The translations under genes and the position numbers were made by a program. A stretch of DNA of 63,253 nt from Lysobacteraceae bacterium 2PB (lineage in GTDB: Bacteria > Pseudomonadota > Gammaproteobacteria > Xanthomonadales > Xanthomonadaceae): positions 1 through 63,253 of the forward strand of contig SCMT01000025.1 of the NCBI GenBank assembly GCA_005502915.1. Direction: 5' to 3'. Within the stretch, counting starts at the first letter, position 1; each line of letters begins with the position of its first letter. The notes beneath the pieces were generated by a model. The model did not search any database. It was not told where the DNA came from and saw only the letters and a program-made list of their open reading frames with translations. Shown here in pieces: positions 48,313 through 56,512 of the stretch.

Positions 48313-49260
48313 TCAGCCTCCCGTCATCGCGCCGCGGGGCGAGGCCTCGGCATCGGTCGCGCGCAAGGCATCATCCCCCTCGTGCGGCCGGGAACCTGTC
48401 AGGAGGGTGTAGGCATCCTCGAGTTCCGGCGCCACCGGCACCGCGTCGACGTCGGGGCGTGCGTCGGCGAGCACGCGCACGCGGATGCCCTCGGGGCGCC
48501 GCAGCGAACCGCACAGGCTGAAGCGCTTGCGGACCTCGGCCATCTGCTCTGTGGCGATCGTCCACTCCCAGACGCGACCTTCGGCACGGGCGATCAACTG
48601 TTCCGGCGTGCCGTGGAAACGCAGTTCGCCCTTGGTCATCACCGCGAGCGACGTGGCGCTGGCTTCGACGTCGGAGACGATATGGGTGGAAAGGATGACC
48701 AGTCGTTCGCCGGCCAGATCCGTCAACAGGTGGCGGAAGCGCATGCGCTCTTCCGGATCGAGGCCGACCGTCGGTTCGTCCACGATCAGCAGCGCCGGAT
48801 CGTTGAGCAGGGCCTGCGCGATGCCCACGCGCTGGCGCATGCCGCCGGAGTATTCGCCGAGGCGGCGATCCGCGGCATCGACCAGCCCGACCACGGACAG
48901 GCAGTGCTCGACCCGCTCCCGGGCCTTCGCGCCGGCCAAGCCTTTCACCGCAGCAAGGAAGCCGAGGAACTCACGCGCACTCAGCGCCGGATAGACGCCG
49001 AAATCCTGCGGCAGGTAACCGAGCGTCGCACGCAGCGCGTTGGGATCGGCCGCAAGGTCGACTCCGTTCCAGGTGATCTGCCCCTCGCTGGGCCGAGCCA
49101 TGGTCGCCAGCATCCGCATGAGGGTCGACTTGCCGGCACCGTTCGGGCCGAGCAACCCGAGGATGCCCGGCCCCAGGTCCAGCGTGATCCCCGACACAGC
49201 CCGATGTCCGCCAGGATAACGATAACCGACCGATTTCAAAGAAAGTTCACAGCGCGACAT
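48313..49260 (-). CDS. ABC transporter ATP-binding protein
   Basis: This 315-residue ATPase has Walker A LLGPNGAGKSTLMRMLA at about 36-52, a Q-loop near GYLPQDFGVYPAL, signature YSGGMRQRVGIAQALL and Walker B LLIVDEPTVGLDPEE, then the H-loop ILSTHIVSDVEA. A C-terminal extension of about 95 residues after the ABC core resembles those of exporter ATPases. It is the first gene of a two-gene operon with the permease. The upstream gap at 49261-49632 holds no obvious promoter. Confidence 0.92.
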   Translation of the reverse strand: MSRCELSLKSVGYRYPGGHRAVSGITLDLGPGILGLLGPNGAGKSTLMRMLATMARPSEGQITWNGVDLAADPNALRATLGYLPQDFGVYPALSAREFLGFLAAVKGLAGAKARERVEHCLSVVGLVDAADRRLGEYSGGMRQRVGIAQALLNDPALLIVDEPTVGLDPEERMRFRHLLTDLAGERLVILSTHIVSDVEASATSLAVMTKGELRFHGTPEQLIARAEGRVWEWTIATEQMAEVRKRFSLCGSLRRPEGIRVRVLADARPDVDAVPVAPELEDAYTLLTGSRPHEGDDALRATDAEASPRGAMTGG

Positions 49261-49632
49261 GCCCTCGCCTCCTGCCCGGGCGGCCCATCGGCGACAGACC
49301 TCGAACCCAACTCCGGCAGCATGGTAGTAGGCGGCAGCACCTCAATCCCATAGGCCGGAAGGCAGGGGGCCGTGGCACGCCGCGGACGCAGGGGAACACA
49401 AGTCATCCGCTTGCGTCAAAAGCGGCCCGTCGTGCAGGGCGCGCATGCCTTCGACTCGACGATGCAATTCGGCGAATCATGGCTGCAGGCGAAGTCGACC
49501 CGCCAGCCTCGACATCGGGCCGCAGCTTCTCGCGGGCACAGCAATCCATGCAGCCACCTTTGCAGGAGGCATGAAGCCACCTCGGGGTCGGAGGGCTGCG
49601 CCGGGAAACGCCACATCCGAAAACCTGACACC
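49261..49632. other. 372-base intergenic stretch without a supported gene
   Basis: The gap separates the divergent ABC operon and the endonuclease V-like gene. Only short frames occur. One could encode a 21-residue peptide from ATG 49571 whose stop overlaps the next start, and an AGGAGG at 49564-49569 lies one base before it, too close for a normal ribosome-binding site. No clear promoter, repeat or RNA was seen. Confidence 0.4.
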
Positions 49633-50172
49633 ATGATCCATTCCAACGCCGTGGGAATCCCCGAGGCCATGATCCTCGCCGTCGACGTCCATTACACCGA
49701 CCCCGGGGCGGTCGCGGCGGGCGTGTGTTTCGAGGACTGGCGCGATGCCCGGCCCTCGCGCACCTGCATCAGCCGCTTCCATGCGGTCGCCCCCTACGAA
49801 CCCGGCGCGTTCTATCGCCGCGAACTGCCCTGCCTGCTCGGCCTGCTGCGCGAGCACGCACTGCAGCCGGACCTCATCGTCGTCGATGGCCATGTCTTCC
49901 TCGACGACGACGGCCGACCCGGTCTGGGCAAGCATCTGTTCGACGCGCTGGACGGCCGCGTGCCGGTGATCGGCGTGGCCAAGACGGCCTTCGTCGGCAT
50001 CGGTACGGACCACGAGGTGCTGCGCGGCGACAGTGCGCGACCGCTCTACGTCAGCGCCGCCGGCATGCTCCTGGCCGATGCGAAGGCGCACGTCCTCGCC
50101 ATGCACGGCGCGCATCGCCTGCCGACCCTGCTCAAGGCCGTCGACCGCGCCTGCCGCGACCCGGCGCCCTGA
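49633..50172 (+). CDS. Endonuclease V-like protein
   Basis: This 179-residue protein resembles endonuclease V, which cuts DNA near deoxyinosine. The acidic residues of the fold are visible: D in LAVDVHY, E in FYRRELPCLL and D in PDLIVVDGHV, and a late histidine occurs in HGAHRLPTLL. The GVAKTAFVG block matches GVAKK of Nfi. It is shorter than E. coli Nfi (about 223 residues), and the stretch after DGH is DDDGRPGLGKHLF rather than the usual HPR-containing motif, so activity may differ. It is a single gene. Confidence 0.8.
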   Translation: MIHSNAVGIPEAMILAVDVHYTDPGAVAAGVCFEDWRDARPSRTCISRFHAVAPYEPGAFYRRELPCLLGLLREHALQPDLIVVDGHVFLDDDGRPGLGKHLFDALDGRVPVIGVAKTAFVGIGTDHEVLRGDSARPLYVSAAGMLLADAKAHVLAMHGAHRLPTLLKAVDRACRDPAP

Positions 50173-50534
50173 GCACTCCGCGAACCGTCTGCAGCGGGAT
50201 CAGTTCCGGATCACTGGTGCATCGGATGCCGGCGCGCGCGACCGCAGCGATCGTGTCGGAGCGCCTGATTCCAATGGAAAACACGCCGCTCCGGTGCACG
50301 CTCGGCAAGCCCCCGATCATGCTCGGGCCGTCTTGACTTCCCAGCCTGCGAGGACGACCGTGGCGTCGTCAACGCGCACGGGGATGCGCGCACGGCCGGA
50401 GAACGGACTCCCGCGATGAACGCACCACGCCACGCAGACCGCATCCACGACACCGCCCTTCCACGACGCACGGATGGACGACGCATCCCCGCGCGGTCGC
50501 TGCAGCCCGCCTCGCACGCCTCACGGAGATCGCC
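50173..50534. other. 362-base gap before the decarboxylase gene
   Basis: No gene is supported here; overlapping open frames have unbiased composition and no recognisable family. The promoter of the two-gene cassette downstream should lie in it, but no clear -35/-10 pair stands out. A GGAG at 50524-50527 (CGGAGATCGCC) is the likely ribosome-binding site for the next gene. Confidence 0.4.
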
Positions 50535-52286
50535 ATGACCCGCAGCCCACGCCGCAGCACCGGACGCGCCGCCGCGTCGCAGCCCTTCACCGTCGCCGAC
50601 TACCTGCTCACCCGCCTGAAGCAGCTGGACGTCACCGACGTCTTCCAGATCCCCGGCGACTACGTGAAGCACTTCACCCAGGCACTGGAGCATTTCGACG
50701 GCATCCGCACCATCGGCGCGATCAACGAACTCGACGCCGCCTACGCCGCCGATGCGTACGCGCGCACGCGCGGGCTCGCCGCAGTGTCGCTGCAGTTCGG
50801 GGTAAGCACGTTCAGTGCGCTCAACGCCGTCGCCGGGGCGTGGGTCGAGCGCAGCCCGATCGTGGTGATCAGCGCCACGCCCGGCGCCGATGCGCGCGAC
50901 ATCACCGACATGTACGACGTGCTCTTCCACCACTCCACCGGCGACCTCGATGCCGACCGCAAGGTCTACGAAAACGTCACGGTGAAGGCGATCACGCTCT
51001 CCACGAACGTCGGCGCACCGGAGCAGATCGACGAGCTGCTGGTCGAAGCCATCACGCACAGGCGCCCGGTCTACATCGCCTGCTACAAGGAGGTCTGGGG
51101 ACAGCCCTGCCCGAAACCGCCGAAAACGCCGTTGAAGCCGCGCGTGACCCGCAGCCCGGAGGCGGCGCTGCGCAACGCGGTCGAGCAGGCCTGGACGCAG
51201 ATTTCCACGGCGAAGAATCCGCTGATCCTCGCCGGCGTCGAAGTGCTGCGCTTCGGCCTGTCCGACCTGCTGAAGAAGATCATCGACGCCAGCGGCATGC
51301 TCTACACCACGACCACGCTCGGCAAGAGCGTGCTGGACGAGAAGGGCGACAAGTTCATCGGTACCTATTCCGACGCCGCGTCGATCGACAGCGTGCGCCA
51401 GGTCGTCGATGCCTCGGACTGCGTGATCGCGCTGGGCACGATCATCACCGACGACTACCTCGCCCTGATCGAAGGCAAGTACGCGCAGATGGTGCTGGCC
51501 GACACCGCAGGCGTGCGCGCCGGCTACTTCAAGTACGGCGACGTGACCATGCGCGACTTCATGGACGCCCTGCTCGCCCGCTTCAAGGCGACGAAGGGCT
51601 ATCCGCTCAAGGCCAAGGCGCCGCCGCAGCCGAAGTATCCCGAGCCGTGGACGTCGAACTCGGACCCGGTCTACGACGACAGGCCCGAGGTCATCACCTA
51701 CAACCGCTTCTTCCAGCATTCGATGAAGTTCCTGCATGACCACGACATGCTGAAGGACATCGTGATGACCTACGGCGTCAGCTCGGCGATGTACGTCGCC
51801 ACGAACGCCTGCGGCCTGAAACAGGGCAGCTACGTGTCCTCGGCGGCATGGCAGTGCATCGGCTTCGAGACCGGCGCGGCCTGCGGCGCGCAGCTGGGCA
51901 GCGGCAAGCGCGCCTGGACGATCGCCGGCGACGGCGGCTTCATGATGGTCTGCCAGTCGCTGTCGACGCTGGCGCGCAACAAGCTCAACGCGGTGATCTT
52001 CGTGATGAGCAACCAGGTCTACGCGATCGAACAGGTCTACGTGGACATGGATGCCTTCCTGCCCGGCCCGCAGCACACCTTCGACGCCTTCGACATCCTG
52101 CCGAAGTGGGATTACCTCGCCCTCGCCAAGGCCTTCGGCGCCGAAGGCATCCGCGTCGAGACCGTGACCGAACTGAATGCGGCGCTGAAACGCATCAAGG
52201 GCATCCGCGACCGCCCCACCCTCGTCGAAGTCGTCATTCCGCAGAAGGACCTGCCGGGCCAGATGCGACGCCTCGGCAGCGAATGA
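50535..52286 (+). CDS. ThDP-dependent 2-keto acid decarboxylase (PDC/IPDC-like)
   Basis: This 583-residue protein belongs to the pyruvate/indolepyruvate decarboxylase family. The N-terminal PYR domain has FQIPGDYVKHFTQAL and the conserved glutamate in IGAINELDAAYAADAYAR; the C-terminal PP domain has the metal/ThDP motif GDGGFMMVCQSLSTLARNKL. The usual N-x-G-Y-T end of that motif is replaced by SNQVYAIEQ, a difference near the cofactor. Histidines typical of PDC are present in FHHSTGD. With the amine oxidase 55 bases downstream it could turn an amino acid into an aldehyde. The substrate is not known. Confidence 0.88.
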   Translation: MTRSPRRSTGRAAASQPFTVADYLLTRLKQLDVTDVFQIPGDYVKHFTQALEHFDGIRTIGAINELDAAYAADAYARTRGLAAVSLQFGVSTFSALNAVAGAWVERSPIVVISATPGADARDITDMYDVLFHHSTGDLDADRKVYENVTVKAITLSTNVGAPEQIDELLVEAITHRRPVYIACYKEVWGQPCPKPPKTPLKPRVTRSPEAALRNAVEQAWTQISTAKNPLILAGVEVLRFGLSDLLKKIIDASGMLYTTTTLGKSVLDEKGDKFIGTYSDAASIDSVRQVVDASDCVIALGTIITDDYLALIEGKYAQMVLADTAGVRAGYFKYGDVTMRDFMDALLARFKATKGYPLKAKAPPQPKYPEPWTSNSDPVYDDRPEVITYNRFFQHSMKFLHDHDMLKDIVMTYGVSSAMYVATNACGLKQGSYVSSAAWQCIGFETGAACGAQLGSGKRAWTIAGDGGFMMVCQSLSTLARNKLNAVIFVMSNQVYAIEQVYVDMDAFLPGPQHTFDAFDILPKWDYLALAKAFGAEGIRVETVTELNAALKRIKGIRDRPTLVEVVIPQKDLPGQMRRLGSE

Positions 52287-52341
52287 ACCGCACGCGTTTC
52301 CCTTCAACGCATCTCCCTTAAGCGACAGGAGCGACCAGACC

Positions 52342-54369
52342 ATGACACGGAAGACCTACTCGATCTTCGGCGCCGGTGCCGCCGGCCTCTACACCGCCTG
52401 GCGCCTGCTCGCCGGCAAGCACACCAAGGCCGGGCAGTCGAAGCAGCTGCGCAAGGGCGACGTGCTCGAACTCTACGACTGGGGGCGCTACGACTTCTCG
52501 AAGCGCCACCGCGGCACGCGTGCGGCGGGCGCACGTATCTGCACCTGGCACTACCGCAACGATCCCGGCCAGTCCTTCGTCGAACTGGGCGGCATGCGCT
52601 ATTCGTTCTGGGACCAGCACCCCGGCAAGGGCGCGCCGGATCCGAACGGCGGCCTCGCCCCCGGACATCGCGTAGTGACCAAGACCATCGAGCTGCTCGG
52701 GCTGGAGAAGTATTCCGTCCCCTTCAACGTGACCAGCGACCAGCTGTTCTACCTGCGTTCGCGCAACTTCTACCTCAACGACATCACCTCGAACAACGCG
52801 GCGCCCTATGCCGCGAACAACTTCCTGTCCTCGACCACGCCCGACCAGGGATTCACGACGGTGCAGGATCTGGCGACGACGAAACCCTGGGACCAGTTCA
52901 CGCGCCGCGACTGGTGCAAGTTCTACCAGGATGGCGAAATCACCGCCGACCTGCCCTCGTCCAGCGTGTTCCAGAAGGGCGACCAGCTCAAGGACATCGG
53001 CTACTGGAACCTGCTGTACGACCAGCTGGGCCAGGAAGGCTTCGAGTACACCGCCGACGGCAACGGCTACAGCTCGAACGTGATCAACACCCATGCCGGC
53101 GTGTCGTTCAACATCAACAACGAGTTCACGCCCGGCAGCCAGTACCGCACGCTGTCCATCGGCTACTCCGGCATGTTCAACGCCCTGTTCGACGAGATCG
53201 AGAAGCTGGCCAAGGCCAAGGGCATCGAATTCCGCTACCACCCGGACACCCGCCTGCATTCGATCCTGTGGCAGGACGGCAAGGCCGTCTTCACCTATGC
53301 CGACCGGAGCGACCCCAACATCGCCGCCGGCACCCGCGAGGCCGATGCGGCGTGGATGGCGATGCCGCGCGCCGCGATCGATCTGGTCGCGCAGGCCACG
53401 CGTTTCCGCGAGCCGCCGAAGGGCGCGGTGGACGTGCTCAACCACGACAAGGTGCAGCTGTACCTCGAAGCGACGATCATGCAGCCGTCCTACAAGGTCG
53501 GCATGTTCTTCGATTCGCCGTGGTGGGCGCCCGATGCGGCCAACCCCGCGCCGTATCCGGCACAGATCGTCGGCTACACGATCACCCCCGCCGACATCGC
53601 CACGCTGAAGAAGCAGAAGTTCCCCGCCAACGCGCTGAAGGCGATGGCGACACTGGTCGACGTGCCCTACACCTCGGTGGCGGACATGGTCGCGGCGATC
53701 GAGAACATCACCGAGCAGCCGCTGACCATCGCACAGACCAAGGCGCTGGCCGCCGCCACCCGCAACGACACCATCGGGCCCAGCGTCAGCAATTCGCCGA
53801 TCCGCATGGTGGTGTACTTCGGCGACAACGCGCCGCAGCCGCAGAAGAAGCCGGTCTACGGCATCCTCGCCAGCTACGACGACGAGGACAACACCGCCTT
53901 CTGGCGCGAGCTGGAACTGGGCCCGGACCGCAACCGCACCATTCCGTGGTCGCAGGACACCCAGCCACTGCAAGGCCCACGCGCGGTGCCGGCACGCATG
54001 GTGAAGATGCTGCGCAAGATGCTGGCGGAACTGCACTTCGGCCCGAACGCGGACTACAGCGCCGTGCCGGAACCGCTCGATGCCGCGTACATGGACTGGT
54101 CCCTGCCGCCGTTCAACGCCGGCTACCACGAGTGGGCACCGCACTACGACATCGGCGACGTGCAGCGGAAGATCCGCAAGCCCTCGCTGCTCAGCGGCGG
54201 CGCGGACGCGGACATCTTCATCGTCGGCGAGGCCTACTCGAACGACCAGGCCTGGGTGGAAGGCGCGTACTGCACGGCGGAATCGGTGCTCAACGACTTC
54301 TTCGGCATCGTGCCGATCATCGACGACTGCGAATATCCGTTCATCTGCCCGGAAAGCAGCACGGCCTGA
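52342..54369 (+). CDS. Flavin-dependent amino acid/amine oxidase
   Basis: This 675-residue protein starts with an FAD-binding Rossmann motif, IFGAGAAGLYTAWRLL at about residues 8-23, and carries FVELGGMRYSFW, in which GGMR matches the substrate-binding arginine segment of L-amino acid oxidases. The C-terminal FAD contact is FIVGEAYSNDQAWVEGAY. It is larger than typical LAAOs (about 500-600); the extra length lies in the middle (about 330-500). No signal peptide is visible. Its companion is the ThDP decarboxylase. Tryptophan monooxygenase and LAAO are the nearest types I can name; substrate is open. Confidence 0.87.
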   Translation: MTRKTYSIFGAGAAGLYTAWRLLAGKHTKAGQSKQLRKGDVLELYDWGRYDFSKRHRGTRAAGARICTWHYRNDPGQSFVELGGMRYSFWDQHPGKGAPDPNGGLAPGHRVVTKTIELLGLEKYSVPFNVTSDQLFYLRSRNFYLNDITSNNAAPYAANNFLSSTTPDQGFTTVQDLATTKPWDQFTRRDWCKFYQDGEITADLPSSSVFQKGDQLKDIGYWNLLYDQLGQEGFEYTADGNGYSSNVINTHAGVSFNINNEFTPGSQYRTLSIGYSGMFNALFDEIEKLAKAKGIEFRYHPDTRLHSILWQDGKAVFTYADRSDPNIAAGTREADAAWMAMPRAAIDLVAQATRFREPPKGAVDVLNHDKVQLYLEATIMQPSYKVGMFFDSPWWAPDAANPAPYPAQIVGYTITPADIATLKKQKFPANALKAMATLVDVPYTSVADMVAAIENITEQPLTIAQTKALAAATRNDTIGPSVSNSPIRMVVYFGDNAPQPQKKPVYGILASYDDEDNTAFWRELELGPDRNRTIPWSQDTQPLQGPRAVPARMVKMLRKMLAELHFGPNADYSAVPEPLDAAYMDWSLPPFNAGYHEWAPHYDIGDVQRKIRKPSLLSGGADADIFIVGEAYSNDQAWVEGAYCTAESVLNDFFGIVPIIDDCEYPFICPESSTA

Positions 54370-54385
54370 GTGGACGATGCTTCAC

Positions 54386-54450
54386 GTAGAGCGGAGCTTG
54401 CTCCGCTCGCTTTTCCGAGGAAGGCATGAGCGGAGCAAGCTCCGCTCTAC
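54386..54450. repeat. Paired GAGC-rich palindromes, copy B (BIME-like)
   Basis: The 23-base arms at 54386-54408 and 54428-54450 are perfect inverted copies of each other, and each is itself a near-palindrome (GAGCGGAGC-TT-GCTCCGCTC type), separated by 19 bases. The element lies between the convergent oxidase and pepP genes, where it may also end transcription. It is the best-preserved copy of the family seen at 37598 and 61566. Confidence 0.88.
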
Positions 54451-54468
54451 GAAAGCGGGCGGTGGATG

Positions 54469-55794
54469 TCACCGCTCCGCCATCAATGCCTCGATCTCGT
54501 CGGCGCTGCGCGCGAGGGCATCGGTGAGCACCTGGTGGCCATTCTTCGTGACCAGCACATCGTCCTCGGTGCGGATGCCGATGCCGCGCCACTTCTCTTG
54601 CACCGTGGTGTCGCGCGCGTCGACGTACAGGCCGGGCTCGATCGTGAAGACCATGTCCGGTTCGAGCAGGCGCGATTCGCCTTCGATCCGGTATTCGCCG
54701 ACATCGTGCACGTCCAGGCCCAGCCAGTGGCCGGTCTTGTGCCGGTAGAAACGCTTGTAGTCGCCGCTTGCGATGGCCTTCTCGAGCGTGCCCTTGAGCA
54801 GGCCCAGGCGCAGCAGGCCCTCGGTCAGGGTTTCCACGGCGGCGTTGTGCCCGGCTTCGTAGGGCACGCCCGGGCGCGCCTGCGCCAGCGCCGCGCGCTG
54901 CGCATCGCCGACCAGGTCGTGCAGCGCGCGCTGTTCCTTCGTGAAGCGGCCGTTGGCCGGGAAGGTGCGGGTGATGTCGGCGGCATAGCCGCGGAATTCG
55001 GCGCCGGCGTCGATCAGCACCAGGTCGCCGTCCTTCGCCTGCGCGCGGTTGTCGCGGTAGTGCAGCACGCAGGCATTGCTGCCGGCGCCGACGATGCTGC
55101 AATAGGCCGGTACGCCGTCGTGGCGGCGGAATACGCGTTCCAGCTCGGCCTGAAGCTCGTATTCGTGGATGCCCGGCCGCGACGCGCGCATCGCGGCGAC
55201 GTGCGCCTCGACGCTGATGTCGGCCGCGCGCTGCATCAGCACCAGCTCCTCGCGGTCCTTGAACAGGCGCATCTCGTCGAGCAGGTGGCCCAGTTCGAGG
55301 AACTCGTGCGGCGGCTGCGCGCCGAGCCGCACCTGCGCGCGCACGCGGTTGAGCCAGCCGATCAGCTTGAGATCGAACTCGGTGTCGCGCCCGAAGTGGT
55401 AGTAGACGCGGCTGCGGCCTTCGAGCAGGCCGGGCAGGATCTCGTCGAGGTCGTCGATCGGATAGGCATCGTCCATGCCCAGCGCATCGACCGCGCCCTC
55501 CGGGCCGACGCGCGGGCCATCCCAGCCTTCGCGTTCCGGATCGCGCTCGCGGCAGAACAGCAGGACCTCGCCATGCTTGCGGCCGGGGATCAGCACCAGC
55601 ACCGCGTCCGGCTCGGCGAATCCGGTGAGGTACCACAGGTCGGAATCCTGGCGGTACGGGAAATGGGTGTCGCGGCTGCGGATGCGCTCGGGCGCGGACG
55701 GCACGATGACGATGGCGTCATCGCCGGCCATGCGCATCAGCTGGCGGCGGCGGCGGGCATAGGTGCGTGCGGAAATACCGGTGTGGGTGCTCAT
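54469..55794 (-). CDS. pepP: PepP, Xaa-Pro aminopeptidase
   Basis: This 441-residue protein is an M24 aminopeptidase P, near the 441 residues of E. coli PepP. Metal ligands are visible in LVLIDAGAEFRGYAADITRT (two Asp), HKTGHWLGLDVHDVG (His), FTIEPGLYVD (Glu) and GIGIRTEDDVLV (Glu). The N-terminal domain has the family start RTYARRRRQLMRMAGDDAIV and SDLWYLTGFAEPDAVLV. It follows the UPF0149 gene with a 35-base gap, as in the conserved ygfB-pepP order. The usual ubiH partner is not downstream. Confidence 0.95.
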   Translation of the reverse strand: MSTHTGISARTYARRRRQLMRMAGDDAIVIVPSAPERIRSRDTHFPYRQDSDLWYLTGFAEPDAVLVLIPGRKHGEVLLFCRERDPEREGWDGPRVGPEGAVDALGMDDAYPIDDLDEILPGLLEGRSRVYYHFGRDTEFDLKLIGWLNRVRAQVRLGAQPPHEFLELGHLLDEMRLFKDREELVLMQRAADISVEAHVAAMRASRPGIHEYELQAELERVFRRHDGVPAYCSIVGAGSNACVLHYRDNRAQAKDGDLVLIDAGAEFRGYAADITRTFPANGRFTKEQRALHDLVGDAQRAALAQARPGVPYEAGHNAAVETLTEGLLRLGLLKGTLEKAIASGDYKRFYRHKTGHWLGLDVHDVGEYRIEGESRLLEPDMVFTIEPGLYVDARDTTVQEKWRGIGIRTEDDVLVTKNGHQVLTDALARSADEIEALMAER

Positions 55795-55829
55795 CGGCGA
55801 ACAGGAAAGGTGCAGGGCAATGCAGCGTG

Positions 55830-56390
55830 TCAGTGCAGCTTGCGGCGGTGCTGCGCGGCCATGGCGCAGTCGCCATGCAGCAGCAGGGCCGCGACGCGGA
55901 CGAATTCCTCGATCTCCGCCAGCGCGGCTTCGTCCTCCTCGTCGCCCTCTTCCTGGGGCGCGGCGGCGGCCAGCCTGGCCAGGTCGCCCAGCGCCTCGCT
56001 GCTTTCCTCGGAGAGCGGCGGCTGGCGCCCGGCGGCCAACCCGAAGCCGCCGAGGAAGCCCCGGCACCAGTCGAACAGCGCGCTGCTGCGCTCGACCAGC
56101 GGCGCCTCGGGCTCGGGCATGAGGAGGTCGAAACCGAAGTCCCGGTCGGACATCTGCGCCACGGTGACCGCGCGCAGGCGGTCCAGGGCGCTGTCGGCCA
56201 CCGGTGCGGCCAGGCTGTCGTCGGCCATCACCTGCGCCAGCCAGCGCGGGGAATCGCTGCCGCCGCCGGCCAGCCAGCCGCAGAGCGCGCCGTGCAGTTC
56301 GGAGGCCCCGACCCCCAGGCCCAGGGCGCGCGTCGCGTCCTCGATCTCGTACAGGCCCGGCAGGAGGGGACTGGGCTGGGCAACGGACAT
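55830..56390 (-). CDS. UPF0149 protein (YgfB family)
   Basis: This 186-residue protein matches YgfB: SELHGALCGWLAGGG at about 32-46 and LFDWCRGFLGGFGLA in the middle, then an acidic stretch (EEGDEEDEAALAEIEEFVRV) and a C-terminal helix. The family is known in pseudomonads as a modulator of a transcription anti-termination/amidase regulator (AlpA); the role here is unknown. The ATG at 56390 is preferred to one 15 bases upstream. It is divergent from the GGDEF-EAL gene across a perfect inverted repeat. Confidence 0.9.
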   Translation of the reverse strand: MSVAQPSPLLPGLYEIEDATRALGLGVGASELHGALCGWLAGGGSDSPRWLAQVMADDSLAAPVADSALDRLRAVTVAQMSDRDFGFDLLMPEPEAPLVERSSALFDWCRGFLGGFGLAAGRQPPLSEESSEALGDLARLAAAAPQEEGDEEDEAALAEIEEFVRVAALLLHGDCAMAAQHRRKLH

Positions 56391-56415
56391 CACGGGCTCG
56401 CGCAAGGGGAAAGCG

Positions 56416-56482
56416 GCAGTCTATCAGGGCCCCGGCAGGCCCTGCCCGACCGGACCGGAGCGACGGCGCCCTGATAGACTGC
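56416..56482. promoter_or_regulatory. Symmetrical divergent control region with 15-bp inverted repeat
   Basis: The arms 56416-56430 and 56468-56482 are perfect 15-base inverted copies separated by 37 bases. They lie between the divergent UPF0149 and GGDEF-EAL genes. Reading outward, each arm contains TGATAGACT, an extended -10-like sequence (TAGACT), so the symmetry may reflect two mirror promoters or a shared operator. Arm spacing is too wide for a simple hairpin terminator. Confidence 0.6.
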
Positions 56483-56512
56483 GGCCTTCGTTATCGACCA
56501 GGTCCTGAGCGC

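Noticed and set aside
49571-49636. 21-residue peptide overlapping the endonuclease V start
   Set aside because: The AGGAGG lies only one base before the ATG, and the peptide has no conserved feature visible from one sequence. It is noted but not supported.
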